DNA of 64,000 nt from Edaphochlamys debaryana (lineage: Eukaryota > Chlorophyta > Chlorophyceae > Chlamydomonadales), in the NCBI GenBank assembly GCA_016858145.1, contig JAEHOE010000082.1, forward strand, positions 532,483 to 596,482, read 5' to 3'. The notes beneath the pieces were generated by a model that saw only the letters and a program-made list of their open reading frames with translations, searched no databases and was not told where the DNA came from. The position numbers were made by a program, and so were the translations under genes. This document shows positions 10,960 through 21,778 of the stretch, piece after piece (within the stretch, counting starts at the first letter, position 1; the number at the start of each line of letters is the position of its first letter).

Positions 10960-11803
10960 CTACAGGTGCGTCCCGGACTGCACCTGCCTGAACAGCGGGT
11001 CGGCGGTGAGGTTGCTGGCCAGGCAAGCGCCGGCCGCACTCGAGGCCCGGCACTGCCCAGGGTCCACCAGCGAGCGACGCCGGTACGGATCCGACGCCGC
11101 CGCGGAAGCGCTTCCATAGTACGATTTCTTCAAAGTGCCTTCGGAGGAGTGGGCTCGAGAGGAAGCGGCCCGGGAGCCAGGGGCGTGCGCCGCGTCGGGG
11201 CTGCCGCTCACGAAGGCGCAGGGAAGCAGGGCGGCGCAGGTGGAAACAGAGCGCAGCTCGCAGCCTGGGGATAGGGGCAGGATGGGGTGGGAGGATTCGA
11301 CATCTCGGCAGGGCAGGTCGAGACGGGTTGCGAGACTTGCGACGAGTTGCGCTTCCGTCCCCACCACCACCGGCGGCACGGGGAGGCACGGCCCAACCTG
11401 CGTTCCTGCACCACTCACACTTCACGTAGGCCCGACCGCCAGCATCGCAAGAAGGCGATGACCCTAACAGCCAGGAGCCGGGGGAGCCGCAGCCCCAGCA
11501 GCCACCGCACTCGCACGAAAGGTAGACGTGGTTGGGCGGGCAGGCGGCCTCGCGTGCAAGGGTGCACGATTCGGTGAGCTGACAGCGCTGCATGTCGACC
11601 GCCTTCCTCTTGCCAAGCTCTATCATCCCTGCCGGGCAGGCGTCAAAGTGCTCAGAAACGGTCGCGTTCTGGCAATTGTGCGACGCATCACAGGTGTTTC
11701 GTCCGCAAGCCGCATGAGGCTGCCAGAGCTTAGCGCATAGAAGCGATAACTCTGAGAGTGAGAGATATGCTGTTAAATGGAGTAGCGAGCGATGTCGAGA
11801 CAT
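10960..11803 (-). CDS. Cys-rich hypothetical protein, possibly extracellular (gene C)
   Basis: Two-exon minus-strand model: 11803-11419 and 11264-10960 (TAG), 229 residues, joined through a split TGC codon. After a weakly hydrophobic start (LLHLTAYLSLSELSLLCA), the first exon packs many cysteines (CGRNTCDASHNC, LSCECGGCWGCG) and an N-glycosylation-type NAT. The second exon continues with CELRSVSTCAALLPC and ends in CLASNLTADPLFRQVQ. The spacing suggests a disulfide-bonded extracellular domain. I do not recognise a family. The last codons (ACG CAC CT/GTAGTA) contain a possible donor whose phase would fit the first exon of gene B, so this could be the N-terminal part of a longer membrane protein rather than a separate gene. 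Confidence 0.5.
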
Positions 11804-12043
11804 CTCGGAAGGTTGTGCTCTGGTGCCGGAGCACGCGCAGCTCTATCTGTCCTTACATGGACAAGGTACTTTGCTCGTTGATGCATTTCAGGCGCCGGTA
11901 TGGCAGCGTAGAGTTAACTAGACGTACGGTCGACAGTTGCTTGGACAGTTTGCGCGCACTTGCACGAACGCACTCGTGGGCGTCGGCGTTCAGTATATCG
12001 GCTTTAAACCGATGCGTTTCAGTAGTGTGAACAGGCTGCTGCG

Positions 12044-12048
12044 TTACA
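12044..12048 (-). terminator. TGTAA poly(A) signal, NHX gene
   Basis: TTACA on the plus strand, read as TGTAA on the transcript, about 90 nt beyond the NHX stop codon. TGTAA is the usual nuclear polyadenylation signal in volvocine algae. Confidence 0.5.
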
Positions 12049-12138
12049 CATGGACCTCCGACTCGTCCCACCGAATGACCTCTCCAGCACCTCGCCCACC
12101 TCACCCCGCTCCTCACGACCGCTCACCCTTGCAGTCCC

Positions 12139-15100
12139 TTACCGCCCCTCGTGCAATGCCGCCGACGCAACCACCGTCGCCCCGGACGGTGCCGGCGCCT
12201 CGGACTCCCTAGGCGCCCGGAACTTGGGCCCCGGCCCCGGCCCCTTTGCCGGCCCCGCTCCCCCCGCCCCCCCGCCCTTCGGCCCCCCCGGCGCCCCTGC
12301 CCCGGCCCCCTGCCCTCTCCCCACCCCCTCTGCAGCTCCCCCCGACCCAGATCCTGATCCAGATGCGCCGCCGATGTTCATGGGGATCATGGTCACGTGG
12401 CCGCCGTGGCTCTCCCCGCCGCCGCCGCCACCACCGCCGCCACCGCCGCCGGCCGAGGGCGCGCCGCCGGCTGTGTCGAGGATGCGGCGGTAGCCCCTTC
12501 CAAGGGCCAGCTGCAGGCGCCAGGCTGAGTCGACCCAGGGGTCGAACAGAGCCTCTTTCAGGACCTGTTAGGAGGAGCGTTTCAGAAGTCGTGGGGGTGT
12601 GGGGGTGGAGGCGCGTTCAGCGTGTTGGCGGGCGTGCTAGGCTTGGTGTGGGCGGTGGGGATAACACAATGGGGGTGCTGTGCAGAACAAGAGGCGCGCA
12701 CGAATGGCAGGATAGGCGAATTTGGGTCGGCAGCTTCAGGCAACGAGATGGCAGCCAAACACGCGTGAAAGCTCGTAGGCGGGGAGACAGGGCGACGGTG
12801 TGCCCCGTCGCAGGTGGACCCGGCCCGCTGACCCCGCACGTCCCCCGTACCACACCCACCCGAAGCGGCGGCTTTCGCGGGTCCGCCTCCAGGGCCGCCT
12901 GCGGGTGGAGGTGGGGGAGCATAGCAACTCGGTGGCCGACGGTGCTGTGGCCTGGGCTGCTTTGCCTACAAGGACACAACTGCGCCCTGCCCGTGCCCCG
13001 ACCCCAGCGACCCGCGTGCTTCAACCAAACAACCGAAGATAAGATCCGTAGGGCATCCAGGGCACCCAAAGATAGTACCCTGACTGACAAACTCTCTGCC
13101 ACCCGACCAGACTCCACCCCTGGCGCAGGCGACGCGATCCCGCTCAGCGACACACACCCCACTCCACCCCCACCCCCGCTCCCACCTGCAGCAGCGGCTT
13201 GGTGAGGGTGGACACAATGAGCACCGACAGCACCACCACCATCAGGGTAGCCACGATCAGCGTGGCGTGCTGCCGAGCGCTGATGGCGTCCGCCTCCGCC
13301 ACCGCCGCCGCCACGGCCGCCGCCGCCGACGCGGCTATCGGGTCCGCCTCCGCCGCCACCGCCGCCGCTGCAGGCGGCAGCGCGGCGGAGCCCGCGGACC
13401 CGGCGGCGGCCAGGAGGAAGCGGTGGTGGTGGCCGGGGCCGGGGCCGGCGGTGGCGGTGATGGGGGTGCGGCCGCCCGAGACCGCGGAGATGGAGACGGT
13501 GCCTGTGCGCTTGGGCCCCACTACGGGTGCGGCCGGGGAGCCCAGGCCCGTGTCGAAGTTGAGGTAGACCAGGGCCACGGACACGGCGCCGCGCATGAGG
13601 CCCGACCACCTGGGAAGGGGGGGAGGGAGCCAAGGGGGGTTCAAGGGGGGGGGCAGGGGGGAAGGGCACACCAGGGACACGGACAGGGACACGGCCCCGC
13701 GCATCAGGCCCGACCACCTGGGGAGGATAGGGTGAGTTGGTTGTGTTAGGGAGCCTGGCGGTAACGAAGACAGGGGCACAGGTCAGGGCGACAGGCGCTG
13801 ATGGGCGCTGGGCTGGGAGGCAGGGCAGGGAGGCACGGCCGGAGCGCGCAGGGAGGGGATGACGGGGGCACGGCAGACGCGTGCTATTCTAGGGCTGCAA
13901 GCCGCCCTGCCTCGCCTGAAGGGTTTCGCTTTCTGCTCGTTGGCTTTGCTTTACTCGTTATTTCGACTCCCAGGGTTCGCACACGCACCAGATGATCATG
14001 ATGTCCCGCCCGCTCAGCCGCTGCCGGGCGTAGAGGTTGTGCAGCATGGAGAGCGGCACCACGCTGGCGGCACGGCCGGCCTGAGGGGGGGGCAAGAGTT
14101 GATAGCGGGGAAATAGGGTTGTGGGGGCCGGCGCAGGCATGGTGAGCCCCGCAACGGGCGCATTGATGCACTGAATGTGTCAGCGCGAAGGCACGTCTTA
14201 ATTGAACGGGTAATCGCCGGTGGGCGGGTGGGCGCTGGGCAGCGTCCGGGCCGCGGGGCCATTCCGCCCAACCACTGCGCAACCGTTGCGCAGGCCCCAA
14301 CCGGTAACCGTCAACCGTCAACCGCCAACCGCTCACCATCATGAAAAGCGTGAGCACGCCCACCAGCCACACCACCTCCACCGGGTACGCGGCCTGGGGG
14401 CAGGGGCGGGAGGGGTGGAGGTGTTCGGGCACCGAGCTACGAACCGCAAGAGGACGGTATAGGTGTAGAGGCTATGCAGCGCGTTGGCAAGCCCGAAGAG
14501 TCAGGCCCACACCAGGCCCACCTGCCAGCGGGCCGGGTCCAGGCAGTCCATGCCGAGGTACACGAAGATCAGGCCCTCGGCCACGTACGACAGCGAATGG
14601 AAGGCGTTGAGCGTCGCCGCCACGCCGGCGGGCGACATGGAAGCCGAACGGCCGCCGCCAAAAGCACGGGCAGCCAACCGCTTGGCGGGCGCCGTCAGCA
14701 CCCACAGCATGTTCCCGGCGCCGCCGGAAGAGGTGTTGGCCGCGCCGCCGGGCCGGCCGCCGCTGCCGCCGCCGCCGCCACCGCCGGAGTCGTCGTATGG
14801 CTCTTCCTCCTCGTCATCGCTGTAGTACAGATCGACGGGATGGGCGGTTGGGTCGTGGTGGCCGCCGCCGCTGCCGCCCGCCGACGGTTGGGCCCCCGAC
14901 CCCATGGTAGACAGCGGCGGTGAGGGCAGCAAGCCGTGACTGTGCACGTGGCTGTGGTTGGAATGATCAACTGCCGTACCGCCGTGGGTTGAAACCTCGG
15001 GGCTGATGAGGAGTGCGGCTCCACTGGTCACACGGGAGGTGCCCGCCGAAGGCCGTAGCGAATAGTGTGAGATGGTGGCGCCGCAGCAGAAGAGTGAGAG

Positions 15101-18100
15101 GATGCCTGACAGCCCGAGCACCTCGGCTCCCAGGTACGACAAGTACGACAGCAGACCAACGAGCGCCACCTCCTGTTTGGGGGGGGGGGGTAGGGTAGGG
15201 GTAGCAATTGTGGTGATGGTTTCGGAGCGCACTAGGGGTGGCGGCATCGCCGCGCCCCGCGGCGTCCCCTGAGCCTCCCATGACACCCTCTCCCACTGCC
15301 CTCTTCCTCCTTTGCACTGCTCGCCGATCCAAATTGCCCACGTCCAGCCCCTTACATGCCCAGACCGCCCCCCTTACTCCTCTGCACTACACAAGGCTCC
15401 AGGCGTAGGCCCAACTGCTAGCCCCTCCTCCGCCATCCCGAGACACTCCCACTTCTCCACCCCGCCTGCCCCTCCCCCCTCCTCATGGAGCGCCCACCCC
15501 CCACCCAGCCCCCGCCTCACGTGGTGCGGCCCCTGGCTCGCCACGCGGCACCTCAGCAGTGCCGCCACGCCCGCGCCCGCGCCCACCCCCAGGCAGGCGC
15601 TGGTCAGGAGCAGGTAGCTGCGGGGCGGGGCGAGGCGGGGTGGGGAGGGGGTGGGGGTGGAGGTGGGGTGGGATCGACGAGGGGAGGCAGCGGGGGAGAA
15701 GCCGGGGGCGGCGCTCGGCTGGCATGCTGCAGGCGATGCCACTTTGGCAGGCCCTTGCCCCCTACAGGATTTGCGGGCTCGGCCCCTGACTTCACCCCCA
15801 TTCCAACGGGCGGAGGCCCACACTCACACCCACACCCACACCCACACCTGCATCATAACGCACTCCATGCCCCCCCTACTCCTGCCGTCCACCCTCCCTT
15901 TCCGGACCACCAGCCAACCGCCCCTCCGACCGCCCCACCGCCCCCCTCCCCGCCGGGACCCGGGTGCTCACGCAAAGGTGGTCGTGAGCCTCCACGTCAG
16001 CAGCAGCGGCCCCTCGCCCTCGCCGCTGGACGCGCTGTCCCTCGCCATCTTGGCCAGCGCCGAGAGCAGGACCACCGAGGTGGCGTCATTGACGATGCCT
16101 GGGGGTGAGGGTGAGGTGGGTGGGTGGGGGGTGGGATGTTAATCGTATTTGGGGATTGAGTTTCGGTTTGGTGTTCAGTAAGGCACCGGGTGGGAAGGAG
16201 GATAGCAGGGCCATCGAGGTGGCATCGGGGTTGTCGTGGGTGGGACCTGGGATGGGGTGATGCTCATGGGGTGGGGGGGGCCTATCGCTCAGGAGTTCCA
16301 ACTTGGGGGCAGGGTGGACAGGACAGAGAGCCGCACAACAGACGCACCATAGCGTCACTCACAAAGCTCTCTGCCCCATCCCATCCTCCCCTCGGCGCCC
16401 CCGGCCCCCCGGCTCACCCTCCCCGCCTCACACTCCCCGAACACCCTAAACCCCGAACACGCCCCATACCACCTCCGCCACCCCTCCACCAACCCCCTCC
16501 ACCCTCTCCACCCCTCCCGCTACTGCCTCGCCCCCCGCCTGCCTCACCCTCCCCGAACACCAGGCTGAACAGCTGCGGCTGCGCCCGGGGGTCCAGCAGC
16601 CCCAGCACCGCCACTGAGTCGGTGGCGGCGAACACAGCGCCCAGGGCCAGGCAGTCCTGGGGGGGGGGCGGAGAGGGGGGTTTGGACGGGGGTGTTTGAA
16701 TCGGATTAGCGGAAGAGCGTCTAGTTGTGAGTGGGATCGCCGGAGAAGGTACATGCCGCCACAAAGCGGGACAGGGGTGGGGGAGGAGGGCGATGCATGG
16801 GCATCGGCAGTGAAGTCAGGGAACGGTAAGATGGGAGGGTGGGAGTTTGCCTGCCTCTTGTCTTTTCAACGCCACCCCCGGTTCCCGCCCCACCTGCGGC
16901 TGCAGCCCCACGGTAGTCCCCGCCAGTGAGAACAGGGCGGCGGAGATGAGCAGGAAGGACAGCAGAGTGCCCAGCACGCCAAAGCTGGGGGGGAGCGGAG
17001 GGGCAGAGCGGGGGCAGGTTGGGAGGAGGGGCATGGGGAAGGGCCGAAATTGTGGGCGTCTCTGCATGGATTGGGCACGCGATCTCGCATGCCGCAACCA
17101 AACCCCGCCGGTTGCGTTTGCCGGCCACTGGAACCAGTACCTGGACCTGGACCTGACAACACCCTTCACTCCCTCCCTGCGCAGCCCTCGCCCCCCCCCC
17201 TAGCATAACAACAAGCCGCCCTCCCTCCACCCTCCCCCCTGCACCCACCTGACGATGGAGGGCAGGTTGCGGAAGAACAGGCGTCGCTCCACCGACAGCC
17301 CCGCGTACAGGATGACGGGGGGGAGCAGGTAGCTGGGGGAGGGGGAAGGGGGTCCAGGCGGGAGGGCTTGGCAGCTGCGGTTAGAGAGTTCAGTACGTTG
17401 TGGGTAAGGTGCCACGAGCCCACCACGCATTGCGCCGTGTTGCTCCAGGGCTGCTGTCGAACCCTCGGCACAGGTGCAGCCTCAGGTACAGCCAGCTCTG
17501 CCCCCCGGCTTCTTGCTCCTGCCAGCGGCACGTGCTGTACTCCCGAGCCCTGAACCTACCTACGACCACGACCATCACGTCGTCCCACTGCCAACTCCCC
17601 GCTGCCCCCCTCGATGCCCTGCAATCCTGCCTCCTGCTGCCCCTCACGTGGGGAAGGCCGCGCTGTCTGATATGCAGACATCCCGCTGCCCCCAACCCGC
17701 TCTCCCGTTCCCCAAACCCGCTGCCCCCGCCGCGCCTCACGTGAAGAACGCTGCGCTGTTGACGCTACCCCCCTTGTGCCCCCTACCCCTACCCCCCATT
17801 CCTCCGTGCTCACGTGAAGAACGCTGCGCTGTTGAAGTGCAGCAGCGAGTCCACCGCCCCTAACCCACCCTCCCCCTTGCCCCCTACCCCTACCCCCCAT
17901 TCCTCCGTGCTCACGTGAAGAACGCTGCGCTGTTGAAGTGCAGCAGCGAGTCCACCAGGCCCGACCAGGCCCGGCTGGAGCCCCGGCAGGCCAGCAGCAC
18001 CACCCCCGCGCCCAGGCCCAGCAGGCAGGCGGTGCCGGACTCGTTCAGGTAGCGGGACCTGACAGGGGGGGAAAGGGGGAGGGAGGGAAGGGGGTGCTGG

Positions 18101-18643
18101 AAATCCAACGCAGAAATCATGGATAGTGGATTCCGGCGTCCGGTCCTACCCTGGTCGCTCGCGCCTGCCCTGCCTTGCCCTACGCTTGGCTCACCGGGAG
18201 CTGAGGTAGGGGCCCAGCAGGCTCCACAGGGCGGCGAGCAGGACCAGCACACCTAGGAAAGCACAAAGAAGGGACGGGGCAAGATGCGACAAGGCACGGC
18301 AGGGATGACGGAAGTGAGCGCTCGCCAAGGCGGTTTGGTGGCGCTGCTCGTGCTGTATGACCCTTGCTGTTGCCGCCTTAACAGGTGTTGGCGGGGTGCA
18401 GAAGGCCCCCCGCTTGACTAACAGGGCAGCAGCTGGCCCCCATGACCCTGCCCCAGAGAGCTTGCAACTGTAGGCAAAGTTGTTGCAGCTGGCAGGCCCT
18501 GCGTGCCGTGCCCACGTGCGCACGGCAGCAGGGCCCGAGCGCAAGGCACGCGCACCCGTGGAAAGGCCCGCGAGCTCGAGGGACAGGCGGTCGGCGCCGC
18601 CCAAGCCGGCGTGAGGCAACGGCTCTGGAGCCGGCGCCGACAT
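12139..18643 (-). CDS. NHX: NHX-type Na+(K+)/H+ antiporter (CPA1 family)
   Basis: Thirteen phase-consistent exons, transcript order: 18643-18556, 18252-18195, 18058-17915, 17332-17249, 16984-16894, 16656-16548, 16098-15972, 15617-15521, 15172-14522, 14393-14337, 14080-13989, 13609-13186, 12564-12139 (TAA); 815 residues. Family hallmarks in order are: FFTYLLPPVILYAGL (the amiloride-site region of NHX proteins), FAATDSVAVLGLL, LVFGEGIVNDATSVVLL, LIFVYLGMD, then SGLMRGAVSVALVY followed by STLTKPLLQ. It should exchange Na+ or K+ for H+ across an endomembrane, by analogy with plant NHX1-type proteins. Unusual features: exon 9 carries a roughly 120-residue His/Asp/Glu/Gly-rich insertion between membrane segments (LYYSDDEEEEPYDDSGGG); exon 12 has a long Ala-rich insertion between SVALVYLNFDTG and the last helix; the C-terminal tail is Gly/Pro-rich. 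At over 800 residues it is longer than the usual 530-560 of plant NHX. Family assignment is firm; the first exon is the least certain. Confidence 0.9.
13578..13723 (-). repeat. Duplicated exon start (SGLMRGAVS) in NHX
   Basis: The first ~40 nt of NHX exon 12 plus its acceptor (13612-13578) recur about 100 bp upstream in the transcript (13722-13672). The upstream copy also has an AG acceptor and an open frame reading WSGLMRGAVSLSVSL, then GTGTGC. The downstream copy continues into the conserved helix and is the one used in the model. Confidence 0.8.
15818..15846. repeat. (CACACC)n microsatellite in an NHX intron
   Basis: About four to five CACACC/CACCCA hexamer units in the intron between NHX exons 7 and 8. 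Confidence 0.8.
17737..17960 (-). repeat. Tandem copies of an NHX exon end and donor
   Basis: The 3' end of NHX exon 3 (sense: LLHFNSAAFFT plus donor GTGAGC) occurs at 17914-17960. About 44 bp are identical at 17814-17857, exactly 100 bp away, with the same C-rich flank. A shorter third copy lies at 17737-17762. The two extra copies lie in the intron that follows the exon. Confidence 0.85.
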
Positions 18644-19130
18644 AGTACCTCGCTGCGCCTAGTGCTAACTATGGAGCGGAGCTCTCACGATCGCGCCATG
18701 CAAGCTCGGTGGGGTTCAACCTGGACAGCTGGGGAGCATGCTAGGTGCTCGGGCTCTGTACGTCTGAAGTGTGGTGCTTGGCGTGGGGCGCAGCGCGCGC
18801 TCCTGCACGCTCCGATGGAGCAACGCAATCACGAGCTGTCTGTCTGGACCGTTAAACTGCACACCAGCACACATCGCGCACGCTGCGGTCTCCAGACACA
18901 CGAACCACTGCTCCGATAAGCCTGGCCTGCGTTTGAGCTGACCTCTGCACCAACGGTGTTGCACTTGCGACCGCATTCAGGCCCGATGCTAGCCCTGCTT
19001 TAGCTGGCTTGTGCTAAAAGGGCTGTGCCTTAGCTACGCTAGCTGCGAGGAGAGCTTTGAAGCTTGGAAGCGGATTGACCGTGTCGACGTGCCCCTCAGC
19101 GCTGGGTCGCTCGCTCGGCTCTGAGACGTG
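18644..19130. promoter_or_regulatory. Bidirectional promoter region, NHX / YIPF5
   Basis: The 487 bp between two divergent start codons must hold both 5' UTRs and promoters. I see no obvious TATA box or repeated operator-like element. Confidence 0.5.
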
Positions 19131-20579
19131 ATGGCCGAGTGGGCGCGCCCTGCAGCACCCTATGCGGCCAGCGGCGGGGCGCAAGCAGAGTGGTTCTCAT
19201 CGTCCGCGCCGGGGAACTATGGCAACTATGGCGCTTACGGAGCGACAGGCTCTGCATATGGGGGAACTATGGGGACCGGAAACAGCTTCGAGGACGAGCC
19301 CCCGCTGCTTGAAGGTGCGCGGGCAGCATGTGGGAGCGACTGGCAGCTCCGCTAGTGCTACCAAGCTCCCTTTACAGCCGTAACGCTGTTCACTCGGTCA
19401 TCACCCCCCTGTCCCTGTGCAATTGCCTTGCCCAGAGCTGGGGATCGACGTCGGCGCGATCTTCCTCAAAACGCGAGCAGTGCTCTTGTGGCGCTTCAGC
19501 TCTCGCTACCTTGACGACTTGGACATGGGCGGGGCGCTGATCTTTGTGTTCGTGCTGGCGGGGCTACAGCTGCTGGTGGGTCGGGGGCTCGGGCTCAGGC
19601 CAAGGGGGGAAGGCGGGGTTGCTGTGCCCCGAGAGCTGCCGCTCAGACGCACCATGTGCAGGAAGCACAATAGCACAACATCCTCGCCAACTCCGCAGAA
19701 TCCCACACCTCGTGGACCGCTCTCCCGCAGCCCAGAACTGATGATGTAGTTCGCCCTCTGCAACCTGCCTTCCCGCGACCCAGATGGGCAAGCTCCACTT
19801 CGGCGTGACGCTGGGCTGGAGCGTCATCTTCTCAGTCATGCTTTGGTTCATGCTGCGGCAGCTGATCGGCAGCGAGGGCGCCGAGGCGAAGAACCTGGAC
19901 CTGTACGGCGTGTGCTGTGTGGTGGGGTACAGCATGCTGCCCATCGTGGTCTTCGCAGCCGTGGCCATCCTCTTGCCAAAGTGAGGCAGGCGGGGGACTG
20001 ATGGAGGTAGCGAGCAACGGGGCGAGCGGGCGGGTTACAGGCACCAGGACGCAGGTTCGGGCGGACTGTGCGGAGCCAAGGAGGCCGCCTGATAAGCCCG
20101 GGCCCATGTGGTCTGTGGACCCCACCCCGTCCCATCCCACCCCACCACCTCCGCTGCCCGCTGCAGGGGCCCCGTTTTGCTGCTGGCGGCACTGGCCTGC
20201 ACCTTGTGGGCGGGGCTGACAGCCGCTCGCATCTTTGCGCGGAGGTGCCCGGCGCTGGAGGACATGACGGTGAGGGCAGGAGGGGGGCCAGCGGGGCTTG
20301 TGGCTGGCGGCTGGCGAGAGACCGACTCGAGTATGGATGAAAGCCAGGGCTGCTGCAGCTTGCATGTGGGGTGTTGCGGGCAGCAGATGCGGCTGAGTTG
20401 GGGTTTGAAAGGACCGAGCAAGGGGGCTGGGGGGCTGCGTGGTACTTGGGCAAAGGTCAGTCCGCTGGTAGGCAGCCCTTCCAATCTTCGCCCCATATCC
20501 GCCCCATGTCCCGCAGTACATTCTCATGTACCCGTGCCTCCTCACGTACGGGACCTTTGCGCTCCTCATCTCGTACTAG
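19131..20579 (+). CDS. YIPF5: YIPF5/Yip1-family Golgi membrane protein
   Basis: Five exons: 19131-19314, 19436-19575, 19784-19980, 20167-20269, 20517-20579 (TAG); 228 residues, all phases consistent. The N-terminus is cytosolic, with Gly/Tyr/Ala repeats (GNYGNYGAYGATGSAYGG). It is followed by the YIPF5 signature PPLLEELGIDVGAIFLKT and five hydrophobic segments, including LIFVFVLAGLQLL, LGWSVIFSVMLWFML, VVGYSMLPIVVFAAVAILL, VLLLAALACTLWAG and the terminal YPCLLTYGTFALLISY. Length and order match animal and plant Yip1/YIPF5 proteins, which act with Rab GTPases in ER-Golgi vesicle traffic. The start codon is the first in-frame ATG. It is divergent from NHX. Confidence 0.92.
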
Positions 20580-21778
20580 GCGGCCCACGTGCCGCACTGC
20601 CGGGGCTTTGGGGCCCGCGTACTGCAACGAGGGCGGTGGGATCCCCAGGCGCCGTCGCAGCCTCGGCGGCGGAGCGGCGGAGCCCAGGGCAGCAGTCTTC
20701 AGTTTTCCTCGGGATACGGTATGAGGCCGCCGGTTTGAGCACCTCGCATCAGCCGTGACGCTATCCGCTGGCGGAGGCGCGAGGCCGGACGCACAGGCTG
20801 GCAGGCAGGGAGGCGGAGGTGGGTGGGCATCAGCGACGCGGCCCTTTCCCGCGGACGCTCTTTCCAAGCGGCGTGGAGCGCAAGCGTTGCTTCGGCTCAG
20901 TCTGCGCACGGAGGACAGGCCATGTCGCCAATGGCTCCGCCGGTGCCTGGCTTCCGACCCGCACAGCTCGCAGCCATTGTGGGTCGGTGGGCCTGCGTCA
21001 CTCACGGCTGTGTGGCAGCGTCAAGCGGCCAGCGCCTCTCTGCAATGGACGCGTTTGGGCCGAGCAAGAGGCGGCGTCAGAGCTGAAGGGCGCCGTCGGT
21101 GTGCGCACGGCCCGGGCCACGCACTGAAATGTGTGGCCGTGCGTTCCTGCGCTATAGGATTCCAGCCGGTTGGCGCCGCGCGTGGTGCGTGCTGGGTCGT
21201 GCTGGGACTTGATCCGGCAAAACGGGCGGCTGGGAACCAGAGTGCCCTGGCCACGGAGCAGCTCTGGAGCCGGCGACGTGCTGTGCTGAGCGCTGGCGAG
21301 CGAGGTGCATGCCATAACTTGCAGCAGCTGCCATTCGGCTGCTAAGGCAACGCCGGACGTTGGGTGCTTGGGTAGTGAGGTCACGGGTCGAGCGCCGCCA
21401 CGGGTGTATGGACTGAATGGTAATGTGGACTGGGCAGTGGGCACGCGGATTAATCGGACATCCGCTTGCACACCCCATCTACAGGGGCTGTGTGTATGTG
21501 TAAGCGAAATGGTACGTACAGGGCCGTACTACGCGCACTCGAGTACTGCCGAGGAAGATGCGAAGTCACGAAGCAGGGCTTGCCACGCGTACATGTTCAC
21601 TCGACGCGTTATGATGTTAGCTTGACACAAGAACCTAAAGACAGACCGGCCGCCGCGAAACTTACTACATGAACTGCGAAGTAGCCAAGCTGCGCGTCTG
21701 TAGCTTGCCTGCAGTCGTGTTTAGCCTCGGCGCACGGATGTAACTATGGAACTCTCGTGACAGGCGGCGGCCAGCAGA
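20580..21778. other. YIPF5 3' UTR and spacer before the receptor kinase
   Basis: No coding exon is supported. A TGTAA at 21499-21503 could end the YIPF5 transcript, implying a 3' UTR of about 0.9 kb. The remaining 275 bp would be the receptor-kinase promoter and 5' UTR. Confidence 0.45.

Noticed and set aside
12617..13749. Large open frames on both strands across NHX exon 12
   Set aside because: Only the spliced minus-strand frame contains the antiporter motifs; the rest are Arg/Pro-rich shadows.
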